Source of the DNA: Halobellus sp. LT62
Lineage (GTDB): Archaea > Halobacteriota > Halobacteria > Halobacteriales > Haloferacaceae
DNA: 64,000 nt
Assembly (NCBI RefSeq): GCF_037031285.1
Contig: NZ_JAYEZO010000002.1
Span: 1,178,001 to 1,242,000 of the forward strand
Direction of reading: 5' to 3'
Positions within the stretch are counted from its first letter, which is position 1, and each line of letters starts with the position of its first letter. Positions 50,227-60,126 of the stretch are shown in pieces. A program made the translations under genes and the position numbers. The notes beneath the pieces are model-generated. The model saw nothing but the letters and a program-made list of their open reading frames with translations, was not told the origin of the DNA and made no database searches.

Positions 50227-51993
50227 ATGTCGACTGAATCAGACGACCCCTACGTTCGAGCAACGACCGTCGACGAGGCGAAGACGAACAGCCCACAGAC
50301 GATTCGTGTCGACGGCCGCGTCATCGGCCTCTTCTACCACGAGGGGGAGTTCTACGCCACCGACAACCGGTGTCCGCACATGGGATTTCCGCTCACAGAG
50401 GGGTCCGTTGACGACGGGGTACTCACGTGCCCGTGGCATCACGCGCGGTTCGAGCTCTCTTGCGGCGACACGTTCGACCCGTTCGCCGACGACGTCCGGA
50501 CCTATCCAGTCACGGTTCGAGAGGGCGACGTGTACGTCGACCCGAATCCGGCGCGTGATCGTTCGCCCGAGGAACACTGGCGCGACCGACTCGATCACAG
50601 CCTCCGGGAGAACATCGACCTGATCACGGCGAAGTCGGTCATCGGACTCGACGACGCCGGGGTATCGTACACGGAGCCGGTTCGAATCGGGATCGAGTTC
50701 GGCACACGCTACCGGGACGACGGCTGGGGGCGCGGGCTCACGACGCTAGTCGCGATGGCGAATCTCCTCGCGGACCTCCACCCCGAGGACCGACGTCGAG
50801 CCCTCTACGTGGGTCTCACGGCGGTTGCCGACGATTGCTCCGGTGAACCGCCGTTCTTCGTTCAGGAGGCGCTCTCGACCGATGACGTCGCCGCCGATCG
50901 GCTCGCGGAGTGGTTCCGAGAGAACATCGAAGTCCGCGACTCCGACGGGGCCGAACGCGTGCTCCGGGCCGCGATCGCGGCGGACGCCGACGAGTCGGCC
51001 CTCGCAGGGATGCTCGTCGCGGCCGCCACCGATCACCGCTATCTCGACTCCGGGCATCGACTCGACTTCGTCAACAAGGCGTTCGAGGCGCTCGATCACG
51101 TCGGATGGGAACACGTCGACGCGGTGCTCCCGAGTCTCGTCCCCGGACTCGCGTCCGCCGACCGAGCCGAGGAGAACTCGTCGTGGCGGCAACCGATCGA
51201 CGTCGCTCAACTCTGTTTCGACGCCGCGGACGAACTCCCCGAACTGATCGAAGCGAGCGCGGAGCAGCGCAGAGCGGGCGCGGAGAAGCCGTGGACCGAA
51301 CCGGACGGCGTTCTCGACGTCCTCTTGGGGGACGACCCTCACGAGATCATCGACGCGTTGACGGCGGCCGTCTCCGACGGGGCGAGCGTCGAGGATCTCG
51401 CGCTCCTCGTCGCTCACGCGGCCGGACGCCGCGTCGCTCACTTCGGCACGAGCAACGAGTTCCGCGACTGGAACACCGTCCACCACACCTACACGTACGC
51501 GAACGCGGTCTACGGACTCGGCCGGCGGACCGACGCCCCGGAGGCGTATCGCGGGGTCTTCGACGCCGCGATGTCCGTCTATCTCGACCGGTTTCTCAAC
51601 ACGCCGCCGGCCCCGCTTCCCGACCCGGGCGGCGACGGTGACCCCGGGGAACTCTTAGACGAACTACTCGCGTGCTTCGAGGTCGAATCCGACGAGGAGG
51701 TCAACCGGGCTGGCCGACTCACCGCCGAGTACCTCGCCGCCGGCGGGGACGCGGCGGAATTGAAGCGCGAACTCGGTGAGGTGCTCCTTCGAGAAGACGT
51801 CGGATTCCATCCCCGACAGAACCTCGAAGCGGCGTTCACCCAGTACGAAGCCGACGACGGGGAGCGTTCCCGAGTCCATCTCATCGCCGCGGCACGGTTC
51901 CTCGCCGCGCACACGCCGACCCGGCGAGCGAGCGAACAGACGTTCCGCATCGCCGAGCGGCTCAACCGGGGGGAACAGATCCACGAGGAGTAA
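50227..51993 (+). CDS. Rieske domain fused to a large helical domain
   Basis: A 588-aa protein. Residues 8-105 are a Rieske domain with the 2Fe-2S ligands C49/H51 (CPH) and C68/H71 (CPWH). Residues 120-588 are almost all helical and contain a late motif HFGTSNEFRDWNTVHHTYTY near 405. I do not recognise the helical domain. No signal or membrane segment is present, so it is cytoplasmic and unlike bc1/b6f Rieske proteins. It may be an oxygenase or an electron-transfer partner of one. Confidence 0.75.
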   Translation: MSTESDDPYVRATTVDEAKTNSPQTIRVDGRVIGLFYHEGEFYATDNRCPHMGFPLTEGSVDDGVLTCPWHHARFELSCGDTFDPFADDVRTYPVTVREGDVYVDPNPARDRSPEEHWRDRLDHSLRENIDLITAKSVIGLDDAGVSYTEPVRIGIEFGTRYRDDGWGRGLTTLVAMANLLADLHPEDRRRALYVGLTAVADDCSGEPPFFVQEALSTDDVAADRLAEWFRENIEVRDSDGAERVLRAAIAADADESALAGMLVAAATDHRYLDSGHRLDFVNKAFEALDHVGWEHVDAVLPSLVPGLASADRAEENSSWRQPIDVAQLCFDAADELPELIEASAEQRRAGAEKPWTEPDGVLDVLLGDDPHEIIDALTAAVSDGASVEDLALLVAHAAGRRVAHFGTSNEFRDWNTVHHTYTYANAVYGLGRRTDAPEAYRGVFDAAMSVYLDRFLNTPPAPLPDPGGDGDPGELLDELLACFEVESDEEVNRAGRLTAEYLAAGGDAAELKRELGEVLLREDVGFHPRQNLEAAFTQYEADDGERSRVHLIAAARFLAAHTPTRRASEQTFRIAERLNRGEQIHEE

Positions 51994-52046
51994 TCGGAGA
52001 GTGAGTGACCGAGACTTCTTTAACCGAGTCAATCGTTCTCAAGACC

Positions 52047-53153
52047 GTGACCACGCTCGTCCTCTGCGTCGACCGGTCCAACGACATCGGTCGGACCGCA
52101 GGGCTGGAGATGCCGATCATCGGCTGGGAGGCCGTTCAGTCGCTCGTCACCGACGTCGGACTGGCGGATCCGGAGGACTCGAGCGTCAATTGCTTATTAG
52201 AAGCGCTGCGCGTCGCCCGCGACCTCCGAGACGAGCGCGAGGAGACCGTCGTCGCCGTCGTCTCCGGCGGCACCGACTCGCTCGTCGGCGCTGACCGGTC
52301 GCTGGCGGCGCAGGTGGACTCCCTCGTCGACACGTACGATCCCGACTCGGCGATCGTCGTCCTCGATTCCGCCAACGACGAGCGAGTCGTCCCCGCCATC
52401 GAGAGCCGCGTTCGGATCGACTCGGTCGACCGGGTCGTCGTCCGTCAAGCGCACGACATCGAGTCGACGTACTACCTCCTCAAGCAGTTCCTCGGGGACG
52501 AGGAGCTGCGGACGACGATCCTCGTTCCCCTCGGTGCGACGCTGCTCTTACTGCCGATCCTCCTCTCGCAGTTCTCGCCGGCCATCGCGCTGGCGGGCCT
52601 CGCCTCGCTCTTGGGTGCCGTGCTGCTGTACAAAGGGCTCGCGATCGACGAACTCCTGTCTGAAGTCCCCGAGCGGACCCGAGAGGCGCTGTACTCCGGG
52701 CGCGTCTCCGTCGTCACCTACGCCGTCAGCCTCGGGTTGGGGCTCGTCGGCATCTTCCTCGGCGCGCTCTCGGTCACGCCGCAGGGGGGCCCCGAGTACG
52801 TCGTGGTCCGGACGATGCAGTTCACCCACAGCGCCGTGCCGTGGCTGGCGCTCGCCGCGCTAACCGCGAGCGCCGGGCGATTGCTCGACGAACTCATCGG
52901 TACGGACGAGATCAGCACGCCGTATCTGAACCTCCCGTTCGGCGTGGTCGCGCTCGGGCTCGTCGTCCGGGGCTTCGCGGGGTGGTTCCTCCAGCGAGAG
53001 GGCGTCCTCGCCGACCCCCAACTGTGGGGCGTCGTCGTGACGCCCCAGCAACGGCTCGCGGCGTTCATCGTCGCGGGTATCGTCGTGAGCGTCGTCGGCG
53101 TCCGCGTCGCCGCGAGCGTCACCGGCGAGTCGATCGACGACGTCGCGCAGTGA
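52047..53153 (+). CDS. DUF373 family membrane protein
   Basis: A 368-aa protein started at GTG 52047, where a TATA-like CTTCTTTAAC lies about 27-30 nt upstream. The N-terminal soluble part (TTLVLCVDRSNDIGRTAG and VVSGGTDSLVGADRSL) is DUF373-type. The rest has about seven hydrophobic segments. DUF373 proteins are archaeal and of unknown function. The longer frame from 52005 is less likely. Confidence 0.8.
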   Translation: MTTLVLCVDRSNDIGRTAGLEMPIIGWEAVQSLVTDVGLADPEDSSVNCLLEALRVARDLRDEREETVVAVVSGGTDSLVGADRSLAAQVDSLVDTYDPDSAIVVLDSANDERVVPAIESRVRIDSVDRVVVRQAHDIESTYYLLKQFLGDEELRTTILVPLGATLLLLPILLSQFSPAIALAGLASLLGAVLLYKGLAIDELLSEVPERTREALYSGRVSVVTYAVSLGLGLVGIFLGALSVTPQGGPEYVVVRTMQFTHSAVPWLALAALTASAGRLLDELIGTDEISTPYLNLPFGVVALGLVVRGFAGWFLQREGVLADPQLWGVVVTPQQRLAAFIVAGIVVSVVGVRVAASVTGESIDDVAQ

Positions 53154-53192
53154 GTCGAGGAGACGGCGGTTTTTTCCGAGGGCGATCCCCGA

Positions 53193-54017
53193 TCACCACG
53201 GCGCGAAACTCGGATCGACCTGCCGGTCGGTCCGATCGATCGCGTCGATGGCGGCGACGTCCTCGGTGTCGAGGTCGAGATCCAGCGAGCGCCAGTTGTC
53301 TAGGATGTGCGCCTCGCTCGACGCCTTCGGGATCGCGGTCACGCCCTTCTCGCGGAGCCACGCGAGCGACACCTGCGCCTCGCTGGCGTCGTGCTTCTCG
53401 GCGATTTCGGTGAGCTCGGGAACGTCGAACACCTTCCCACGGGCCAGCGGCGAGTACGCGACGAGTTCGACGTCACGCGCGGCACAGTGCTCGCGCAATT
53501 CCGCCTGTTGGAGCAGCGGATTCATCTCGATTTGATTCGCGAAGATCGGCGCGTCCGCGCGCTCGATCGCCTCGTCGACCTGCTCGGGCAGGAAGTTGCT
53601 GATCCCGATGCGGTCGATCCTCCCGTCGTCGACGAGTTCGTCGAACGCGCGGAACGTTCCCTCGGGGTCGTACGATCGCGAGGGCCAGTGGACGTACAGC
53701 AGGTCGACAGAGTCGACGCCGAGCCGTTCGAGACTCCGGTCGGCTGTCGCCAGCACGTCGTCGTACGCGAGGTTGTCGATCCAGACCTTCGTCGCGAGGA
53801 AAACGTCCTCGCGGTCGACGTCGGTAGCGGCGATGCCACGGCCGACGTGCTCCTCGTTCCCGTACGCCTGTGCGGTGTCGACGTGGCGATACCCCGCTTC
53901 GATCGCCGTCGCGACTGTCTCGGCGCACGCGTCGGGATCGTCGTTCTGCCACGTGCCGAGGCCGAGCATCGGCATCCCGTTCGCGAGCGGTGCGCGTCGC
54001 TGTTCGTGGTGACTCAT
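53193..54017 (-). CDS. Aldo/keto reductase
   Basis: A 274-aa protein from the ATG at 54017. The catalytic tetrad is visible: Asp and Tyr in HVDTAQAYGNEEH, Lys in FLATKVW and His in LLYVHWPS. IPKASSEAHILDNW is the NADPH-binding C-terminal part. It reduces carbonyl compounds; the substrate is unknown. Confidence 0.9.
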   Translation of the reverse strand: MSHHEQRRAPLANGMPMLGLGTWQNDDPDACAETVATAIEAGYRHVDTAQAYGNEEHVGRGIAATDVDREDVFLATKVWIDNLAYDDVLATADRSLERLGVDSVDLLYVHWPSRSYDPEGTFRAFDELVDDGRIDRIGISNFLPEQVDEAIERADAPIFANQIEMNPLLQQAELREHCAARDVELVAYSPLARGKVFDVPELTEIAEKHDASEAQVSLAWLREKGVTAIPKASSEAHILDNWRSLDLDLDTEDVAAIDAIDRTDRQVDPSFAPW

Positions 54018-54089
54018 ACGCGAATAGAGGCCCGCCAATCGGTTAGGGGTTTGGACAGCGGGTGGTCCGTCGCTCGGCCGACCGTCGTG

Positions 54090-55325
54090 TCACTCGGCGA
54101 GTCGCTGTTTCGCGAACCGCGCGAGCAACGGCACGTCATCGAGATGTACGAGTTTCGAGAGGCTCCGAATGCTACCGCCGTTGGCGTCGCTGAGCGTTTT
54201 CACGTCCATCGCGTTCAGATCGGCCATCAGGCGGTCGTAGCGGTCGTTCGTAGCGAGGTACAGCAACTGGGTCATCGTCAACCGCGTGCGCATATCCGGC
54301 GCGACGCGGGCGTGCCAGAGGTCGTCGTAGACGGCCATCGCCTCGGCGGACGTGTCCGTTCGCGACCCCATCAGGCAGCGGTCCGCCGTGATGGCGGCGG
54401 CGCGCGCGGACTCCATACACTTGTGGATTCCCTCGCCCCATAGCGGATCGATAGTCGGCACGGTATCGCCGATGGCCATGAAACTGTCCGTGCTGAGGCT
54501 ATCGGGCATCTGGATGTGGGCGCTGCCGCGGTGCTGCTGTTTGTCCGCTATCCGCCGGGCGTCAGCGAACCGGGGGTCGGTATCCAGCCAGTAGTGGAGG
54601 TGGTCGTCAATGCTCTTCGACGTGTCGCCGTACTGCTGGTAACTCTCGTTCTGGATGTAACAGAGGCCGACTTTCGCGGTGTCGCCGCCCGTGTGGAAGA
54701 TCCACGAGTAGCCGCCGGGTGCGTACTCGTGGTCGAGGCGCAGCATCATCGCGTTCGTGAGATCCGCGAACTCGGGGTGATCGACGTCGACGCCCTCCAT
54801 CTCCCACTCGATGCCGACCGCCTGGTTCTTCCGCTCGAGGCCGCAGACGTCGAGTTTCTTCGCGAGCGGTGCAGCCGGCCCCGTGGCGTCCACGATGATC
54901 TCGCCGTAGGCCTCCTCGTCGCCGGCGTACCGGACGCCGACGGCCTCGCCGTCCTCCACGATCGGGTTGTTCACGCGCGCCTCGAAGCGGTACTCCGCGC
55001 CGTGCTCGCGCCCTTCCGCGACCAGCCACCGCTTGAAATCCGCGAATTCGAGGACTGCACCGGGCTGGTTCTGGACGAAGTACTCGTTGGGGGACTCGAG
55101 GACGACCTCGTCGGTGTAGTTCATCACGACGTCGTCGGGAATCCCGAACGCGCCCGTCATCGACGCGAACGTCCCCGCCGTGGACTTGTTCGACTGCCGC
55201 GGGAACCCGTCTTCAGGTTCGGCTTCCAGCACGAGCACGTCGTACTCGCGCTGCGCGAGATCTCGCGCGCACTGTGCTCCGGCCGGCCCCGCGCCGGCGA
55301 TAACGACGTCGTAGTACTCAGACAT
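54090..55325 (-). CDS. Geranylgeranyl reductase family flavoprotein
   Basis: A 411-aa protein with an N-terminal FAD Rossmann motif (VIAGAGPAGAQCA), the GGR-like YSWIFHTGG, and MAIGDTVPTIDPLWGEGIHK, the second FAD motif. Family members saturate isoprenoid chains of archaeal membrane lipids (digeranylgeranylglycerophospholipid reductase) or related quinones. The exact substrate is not determined. No membrane segments. Confidence 0.8.
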   Translation of the reverse strand: MSEYYDVVIAGAGPAGAQCARDLAQREYDVLVLEAEPEDGFPRQSNKSTAGTFASMTGAFGIPDDVVMNYTDEVVLESPNEYFVQNQPGAVLEFADFKRWLVAEGREHGAEYRFEARVNNPIVEDGEAVGVRYAGDEEAYGEIIVDATGPAAPLAKKLDVCGLERKNQAVGIEWEMEGVDVDHPEFADLTNAMMLRLDHEYAPGGYSWIFHTGGDTAKVGLCYIQNESYQQYGDTSKSIDDHLHYWLDTDPRFADARRIADKQQHRGSAHIQMPDSLSTDSFMAIGDTVPTIDPLWGEGIHKCMESARAAAITADRCLMGSRTDTSAEAMAVYDDLWHARVAPDMRTRLTMTQLLYLATNDRYDRLMADLNAMDVKTLSDANGGSIRSLSKLVHLDDVPLLARFAKQRLAE

Positions 55326-55689
55326 AGCGTATTTCCGTAGTGTGCGTTGGCTGCGTGCACCGAAATTCCGGTGCGGTGGTCCCGCGGACGCCGCGTTGCG
55401 GGCGCTGTCCGGCCCGCTCGCGTCCTCGACCGACTGTCGCGACGTCAGCGATCATTGTCACTCGTGGTAAGTCAGGCGGCGGGTAAAAAACACGCCGGAA
55501 CGTTCCTGACGCCCGCGAGAGGGCGGAATACCGCGGAGAGCGATCACGGTGGGTGAGCCGCGCATCGGCGCGCGCAGCGCGCCGTTCACCGTGAGCGAGC
55601 GGAGGTCCCGAGAGCCGAGAGCGAACGGGAGCACGAGAGAACTCCGTTCTCCCGGAGCGAGCAAGGGTATCCACCGAAGTAAAAAGGTC
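55326..55689. other. Gene-free stretch between the GGR-like gene and korB
   Basis: A 364-nt gap without a convincing ORF. It contains a nested stem-loop at 55544-55594 and a T-run just after the korB stop on the minus strand (CTTTTTAC). It should hold the end of the kor operon and the promoter of the reductase gene. Confidence 0.45.
55544..55594 (-). terminator. Nested stem-loop downstream of korAB
   Basis: Outer arms TCACGGTG and CACCGTGA, inner arms GGCGCGC and GCGCGCC with a 3-nt loop. A compact structure about 96 nt past the korB stop, suited to termination or RNA processing. Confidence 0.4.
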
Positions 55690-56553
55690 CTAGTAGAACT
55701 CGCGGACGAGGTCCATCGCGCCCTCGGGCGCGCCCTCGTCGATTTCGGACATATTCGTATCGAGCCCGTGCTTCTCGCCGTACGGGACCGACTTCTCCGA
55801 CTGCCAGATGACGCCTTGATACTCCTTGCTGGCGTCGAGGATCTTCTCTTTGGCGGCGTCGTAGTCGGTCGGGTCGTGTCCCTCCTCGGCGACGTCGACG
55901 AGGCTGTCGCGGAAGTAGTCGTAGGTGTCGACGTCGTTGAACGTCACGCACGGGCTGAACACGTTGACGAAGCCGAAGCCGTCGTGCTCGATTGCCTCTT
56001 GGACGATCTCTGCGTGCCGCTGGGCGTCCGTCGAGAACGACTGCGCGATGAACGTCGCGCCCGACGCGAGCGCGAGCGCCATCGGGTTCACCGGGGGCTG
56101 CTGCGGTCCCTCGGGCGTCGTCGACGTCTCGAAGTCCATCCGCGAGGTCGGCGAGGCCTGCCCCTTCGTCAGTCCGTAGATGCGGTTGTCCATCACGACG
56201 TACGTCATATCGACGTTGCGCCGGACTGCGTGAACGAAGTGGCCCGCGCCGATCGAGTAGCCGTCGCCGTCGCCGCCCGCGACCATCACTTCGAGATCGG
56301 GGTTCGCGAGTTTGACTCCGGTGCCGACCGGGAGCGCGCGGCCGTGAACGCCGTGAAGCGCGTACGAGCGCATATACGTCCCGATCTTGCCGGAACAGCC
56401 GATCCCGGCGACGATGAAGGTGTTGTCGGGGTCGTTGCCCGTCTGGGCCAGCGCCTTCATCATCCCGTTCATCGTCCCGAAGTCGCCGCAGCCGGGACAC
56501 CACGTCGGTTGCTTGTCTGATTTGAAATCCGTGAATCGAACGTCCGAGCTCAT
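55690..56553 (-). CDS. korB: 2-oxoacid:ferredoxin oxidoreductase, beta subunit
   Basis: A 287-aa TPP-binding protein. CPGCGDFG (near 19-26) and GIGCSGKI are cofactor-contact cysteines, and GGDGDGYSIGAGHF with MDNRIYGLTKGQ are the TPP motifs. With the alpha subunit it oxidises a 2-oxoacid to acyl-CoA and reduces ferredoxin. Its ATG overlaps the alpha stop by 4 nt (ATGA). KorB is preferred over PorB from the general sequence, with moderate certainty. Confidence 0.88.
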   Translation of the reverse strand: MSSDVRFTDFKSDKQPTWCPGCGDFGTMNGMMKALAQTGNDPDNTFIVAGIGCSGKIGTYMRSYALHGVHGRALPVGTGVKLANPDLEVMVAGGDGDGYSIGAGHFVHAVRRNVDMTYVVMDNRIYGLTKGQASPTSRMDFETSTTPEGPQQPPVNPMALALASGATFIAQSFSTDAQRHAEIVQEAIEHDGFGFVNVFSPCVTFNDVDTYDYFRDSLVDVAEEGHDPTDYDAAKEKILDASKEYQGVIWQSEKSVPYGEKHGLDTNMSEIDEGAPEGAMDLVREFY

Positions 56554-58304
56554 TGGTCTGCCTCCTGAAGCGCCGCTTTGATATCGTTTGCGAGTTCGTC
56601 GGCCTTGAACCGCACGCCGTCGTACTTGTTCACGCGGTCGACGCGCGTGAGCGTGTCGTGCTCGACGACGTCGGCGAACTGGCCGGTGGCGTTACACTCG
56701 ACGACGACGACGTTCTCCGCCGATTCGACCTCGTCAGTCAGGTCCGGTCGCGGGAACAGATACGGAACCGAGAGGAAGTTGACGTCGACGCCCTCCTCCT
56801 CGAGGAATTCGATCGCCTCGGTCATCGCGCCCTCGTTCGAGCCCCACGAGATGACGAGGTTCTCCGACTCGCTGTCGCCGAACTCGCGGGGTGAGAAGTC
56901 CTCTCGCTCCCGCGCGGTCTCGACCTTCCGGTTGCGCTTGTCGACCTGTTCGACGCGCATCTCGGTGTCTTCGGTCCGGCGGCCGAGTTCGTCGTGTTCG
57001 AGCCCCGTCGACATATGAACGCCGCCGTCGGTGCCGGGGAACGCCCGCGGGGAAACGCCGTCGTCGGTGAGCGCGTGGGCCTTGAACTGTCCCTTCTCGT
57101 TCTGCCACTCCTCGATCGACTCCTCGTCGACGACCTTTCCGCGGTCGACTTCGACGTCGTCCATATCGAAGGCCTCCGGCGGGAACGTCTGCTCGGTGAC
57201 GGCCATCGCGAGGTCGGCCGCGATGTACACCGGCGTCTGGTACTTCTCGGCGAGGTTGAACGCTTCGACTGTCTTCCAGAAACACTCGGAAATCGACGTG
57301 GGACCGAGAACGAACCGCGGGATCTCGCCGTGGCCGCCGTACAGCATCATGTTCAGATCGCCCTGTTCCTGCTTGGTCGGCATCCCCGTCGAGGGACCCG
57401 AGCGCATCACGTCGACGATGACGAGCGGCGTCTCCGAGGTCGCGACGAGTCCGAACGTCTCGGTCATCAGATCGATTCCGGGCCCCGACGTCGCGGTCAT
57501 CGACCGCGCGCCGGCCCGCGCCGCGCCGAGCGCGATGTTGATGGCCGACAGCTCGTCTTCGGCCTGCACGACGTGTCCACCGAACTGCTCGATCCGGCCC
57601 GTCAGATACTCCATCACGTCGGTCGCGGGCGTGATCGGATAGCCGGCGTAGAACTTACAGCCCGCGGCGATCGCGCCCATCCCGATCGCCTCGTCGCCGT
57701 TGAGCAGGACGTAGTCGTTGTCGGTCGTCTCGAGTTCGTAGTCGAACTCGTGGTCGTGCTCCTCGGCGACGTAGTCGCGGCCGGCACGGGCGGCCTCCTT
57801 GTTGTTGTCGACGAGCGACTGTCCCTTCGAGCCGAATCGCTTTTCGAGGGCGCTGTCGAGGTTCTCGATCGGGAAGTCCGACACTTCACAGGCCGCGCCG
57901 AGCGCGACGACGTTGCGCATAATCGCGCCGCCCGCCTCCTCGGCGAGCCGCTTCAGAGGGACGTCGAGACCGATCATTCCATCGGGGATCTCGACGTTCT
58001 CCATCGTGGTCCGGTCGCCGTCGTAGATGATCACCGAACCCTCGTGGAGCTCATCGAGGTTCTCGTCGATCGTCCGCGGCGTCAGCGCGATGAGGACGTC
58101 GAGACGGTCGACGACGCTCTGGACGGGGTCCACCGCGGTCCGAACTTTATACGCCGTGTAGCCGCCGCGGATCCGTGAGGCGAAGTCCTTCGACGTGAAC
58201 ACGTGCCGCCCCGCTCGCGAGAGCGCTTGGGCGAAGATTTTTCCCGTCGAGTCGATGCCATCGCCGGCCTCCCCGCCGATGGCCCAGTTGAAGTCCGCAG
58301 GCAT
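56550..58304 (-). CDS. korA: 2-oxoacid:ferredoxin oxidoreductase, alpha subunit
   Basis: A 584-aa protein from the ATG at 58304, MPADFNWAIGGEAGDGIDST. The gamma-like domain is N-terminal (SRIRGGYTAYKVR) and the alpha-like domain follows (GMGAIAAGCKFYAGYPITPA, then ATSGPGIDLMTE). This fusion is the usual haloarchaeal form. It replaces the NAD-linked dehydrogenase of the citric acid cycle or pyruvate oxidation. A longer frame upstream is not supported. Confidence 0.88.
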   Translation of the reverse strand: MPADFNWAIGGEAGDGIDSTGKIFAQALSRAGRHVFTSKDFASRIRGGYTAYKVRTAVDPVQSVVDRLDVLIALTPRTIDENLDELHEGSVIIYDGDRTTMENVEIPDGMIGLDVPLKRLAEEAGGAIMRNVVALGAACEVSDFPIENLDSALEKRFGSKGQSLVDNNKEAARAGRDYVAEEHDHEFDYELETTDNDYVLLNGDEAIGMGAIAAGCKFYAGYPITPATDVMEYLTGRIEQFGGHVVQAEDELSAINIALGAARAGARSMTATSGPGIDLMTETFGLVATSETPLVIVDVMRSGPSTGMPTKQEQGDLNMMLYGGHGEIPRFVLGPTSISECFWKTVEAFNLAEKYQTPVYIAADLAMAVTEQTFPPEAFDMDDVEVDRGKVVDEESIEEWQNEKGQFKAHALTDDGVSPRAFPGTDGGVHMSTGLEHDELGRRTEDTEMRVEQVDKRNRKVETAREREDFSPREFGDSESENLVISWGSNEGAMTEAIEFLEEEGVDVNFLSVPYLFPRPDLTDEVESAENVVVVECNATGQFADVVEHDTLTRVDRVNKYDGVRFKADELANDIKAALQEADQ

Positions 58305-58559
58305 GTGGCTAGGGGGTACCCTTGGACCGAAGAAAAGCCTTCTGAAAGGCCTTGAAAAAAGGGGTGGCGTGGTACGCACAAAACTTTACGAATATGATTC
58401 TAAATCGGCGTACTTCGGTAGTAACGTCTATCAATTCGCAAATATTGCGTCCATAACTGATCAAACGTAGATCTCGTACGCCAAACGTCGAGACAGTTCC
58501 GAACGTGGAATCGGCTTCGGAAGGCAACTGACTTTTCACCGGCACGCAAACGCCTGCGT

Positions 58560-59204
58560 ATGGACGCAACAGTCGCCATCAGTGCGGTCCGTGACGTCGG
58601 ACAGCGAACGGTCGCGCTCGAGTTGGAGTCGCCGGAAGGGTTCGACGCCGAGCCCGGGCAGTTCGTGAAGCTCTCGGCCACGATCGACGGCGAGGGATAC
58701 GCCCGGTTCTACACGCTCTCCTCGCCCGGCGTCGACGACACGTTCGAGGTCACCGTCGGCGTCGACCCCGAGGAGGCGGGACCGTTCAGTCAGTTCCTCC
58801 TCGATCTCGAACCCGGCGATGGATTGGAGATCTCGGGACCGTTCGGCAACAGCTACTACGATGGCGAAGCCCGCGTCGTGGTCCTCGCCGGCGGTCCGGG
58901 GATCGGCCCCGCGGTCGGGATCGCCGAGGCGGCCGTCGCCGACGATCACGACGCCGCGATCGTCTACCGGACCGACGCCCCCGCCCACGAAGATCGACTT
59001 GACGACCTCCGAGATGCAGGCGCGGCTGTCACCGTCGTCGACGAGAGCGACGCCATCGACGAGGCGGTGAGCGCCGCGCTCACCGGCGACACCGACGAGC
59101 AGGTGTTCGTCTACGGCTTCGCCGGCTTCGTCGCCGACGCGGTGAGCGCCCTCGAGGCCGCGGGCGTCGACCCCGACGGGGCGAAGATCGAGAACTTCGG
59201 CTGA
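58560..59204 (+). CDS. FAD/NAD(P)-binding oxidoreductase, ferredoxin reductase-like
   Basis: A 214-aa protein with an FAD domain (RFYTLSSPG near 47) and an NAD domain (VLAGGPGIGPAVGIAEA near 107, VYGFAGFV near the end). It matches short single-unit FNR-like reductases. It probably passes electrons between NAD(P)H and a ferredoxin or similar carrier. A TATA-like ACTTTTCACC lies about 27 nt upstream, suggesting a leaderless start. It is divergent from korA, which also uses ferredoxin. Confidence 0.8.
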   Translation: MDATVAISAVRDVGQRTVALELESPEGFDAEPGQFVKLSATIDGEGYARFYTLSSPGVDDTFEVTVGVDPEEAGPFSQFLLDLEPGDGLEISGPFGNSYYDGEARVVVLAGGPGIGPAVGIAEAAVADDHDAAIVYRTDAPAHEDRLDDLRDAGAAVTVVDESDAIDEAVSAALTGDTDEQVFVYGFAGFVADAVSALEAAGVDPDGAKIENFG

Positions 59205-59238
59205 CTTCGAAAGCTGGCACCTCGGTCGACTCTATCGC

Positions 59239-60126
59239 TCACTCCTCGATCGATTCGACCGCGGGCCAGACGCGCCAGATCGCGACGGCGAGGCTTCCGG
59301 TCCACCAGACGAGGAGGCCGACGCCGTTGAGGAGCGGCTTCCCGGCGGCCACCTCTGCGCCGCCGACCACGCCGACCGCACTTGAGAGGACGAGTCCCCG
59401 GAACGCGCTGTTCGGGCTGAGCGCCAAGAGCGCGGCAAAACCGTCTTCGGCGAGTACGCCGCCCGCAAGTCCAGCGACGAGCGCCGTGTCGATACCGAGC
59501 ACGAGCGCCACCGCGAGCGCCAGTGCCAGCGCGAACGCCGTGCGGACGGTTCGGGTCGCCGCGGAGATGCCGACCGTCACCGCCAGCACGACCAGCGTGA
59601 ACGCCGCCGAGAGCGCGACGAACCGGACGTATCGCACCCCCGAGTCGGCGGCGGCGGCGTTGACCGCGAGGAAGGTGGGGATGTCGGCGGTCAGGAACGG
59701 GACGAACAGCCCCACGAAAAGGAGCGTCCCGACGACGAGCGAGACGAGCACGAGCGCCCGGCCGAGGTAGACGCCGCCGACGTAGGCGACCCGAGACACG
59801 TCGAACGTTCGCAGCACGTCCAACTCGCCGGTCCGGCGGTCGCCGAGGATCGATCGGTAGCCGAACGCGACAGCCAACAGCGGCACCAGCACCTCGACGA
59901 ACGTCAGCAGATCGAGTGTCAGCGGGACGAAGCCGCCACCGCCGCCCGTCCCGGCCCAAGCGACGCCGCCGACGCTCGCGGCGAAGGCCGCCGCGAGGGC
60001 GAGGAGCGCGGGCGTCCTGACGATCATCCGAAGCTCCCGCGTCGCGACCACGAAGAGGTCCTGCGGGATCGAAGTCGTTCGTTCCGCTCGGTCGCTCGTG
60101 TCATCTGTCGCCTCCGAGCCACTCAT
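59239..60126 (-). CDS. nosY: ABC transporter permease, NosY-like
   Basis: A 295-aa membrane protein with about six hydrophobic segments. GDRRTGELDVLRTFDVSR near residue 90 is the cytoplasmic loop seen in NosY. It overlaps the ATPase gene by 4 nt. In the Nos system NosY with NosF and NosD forms an ABC complex that supports copper-site assembly in nitrous oxide reductase. Confidence 0.8.
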   Translation of the reverse strand: MSGSEATDDTSDRAERTTSIPQDLFVVATRELRMIVRTPALLALAAAFAASVGGVAWAGTGGGGGFVPLTLDLLTFVEVLVPLLAVAFGYRSILGDRRTGELDVLRTFDVSRVAYVGGVYLGRALVLVSLVVGTLLFVGLFVPFLTADIPTFLAVNAAAADSGVRYVRFVALSAAFTLVVLAVTVGISAATRTVRTAFALALALAVALVLGIDTALVAGLAGGVLAEDGFAALLALSPNSAFRGLVLSSAVGVVGGAEVAAGKPLLNGVGLLVWWTGSLAVAIWRVWPAVESIEE

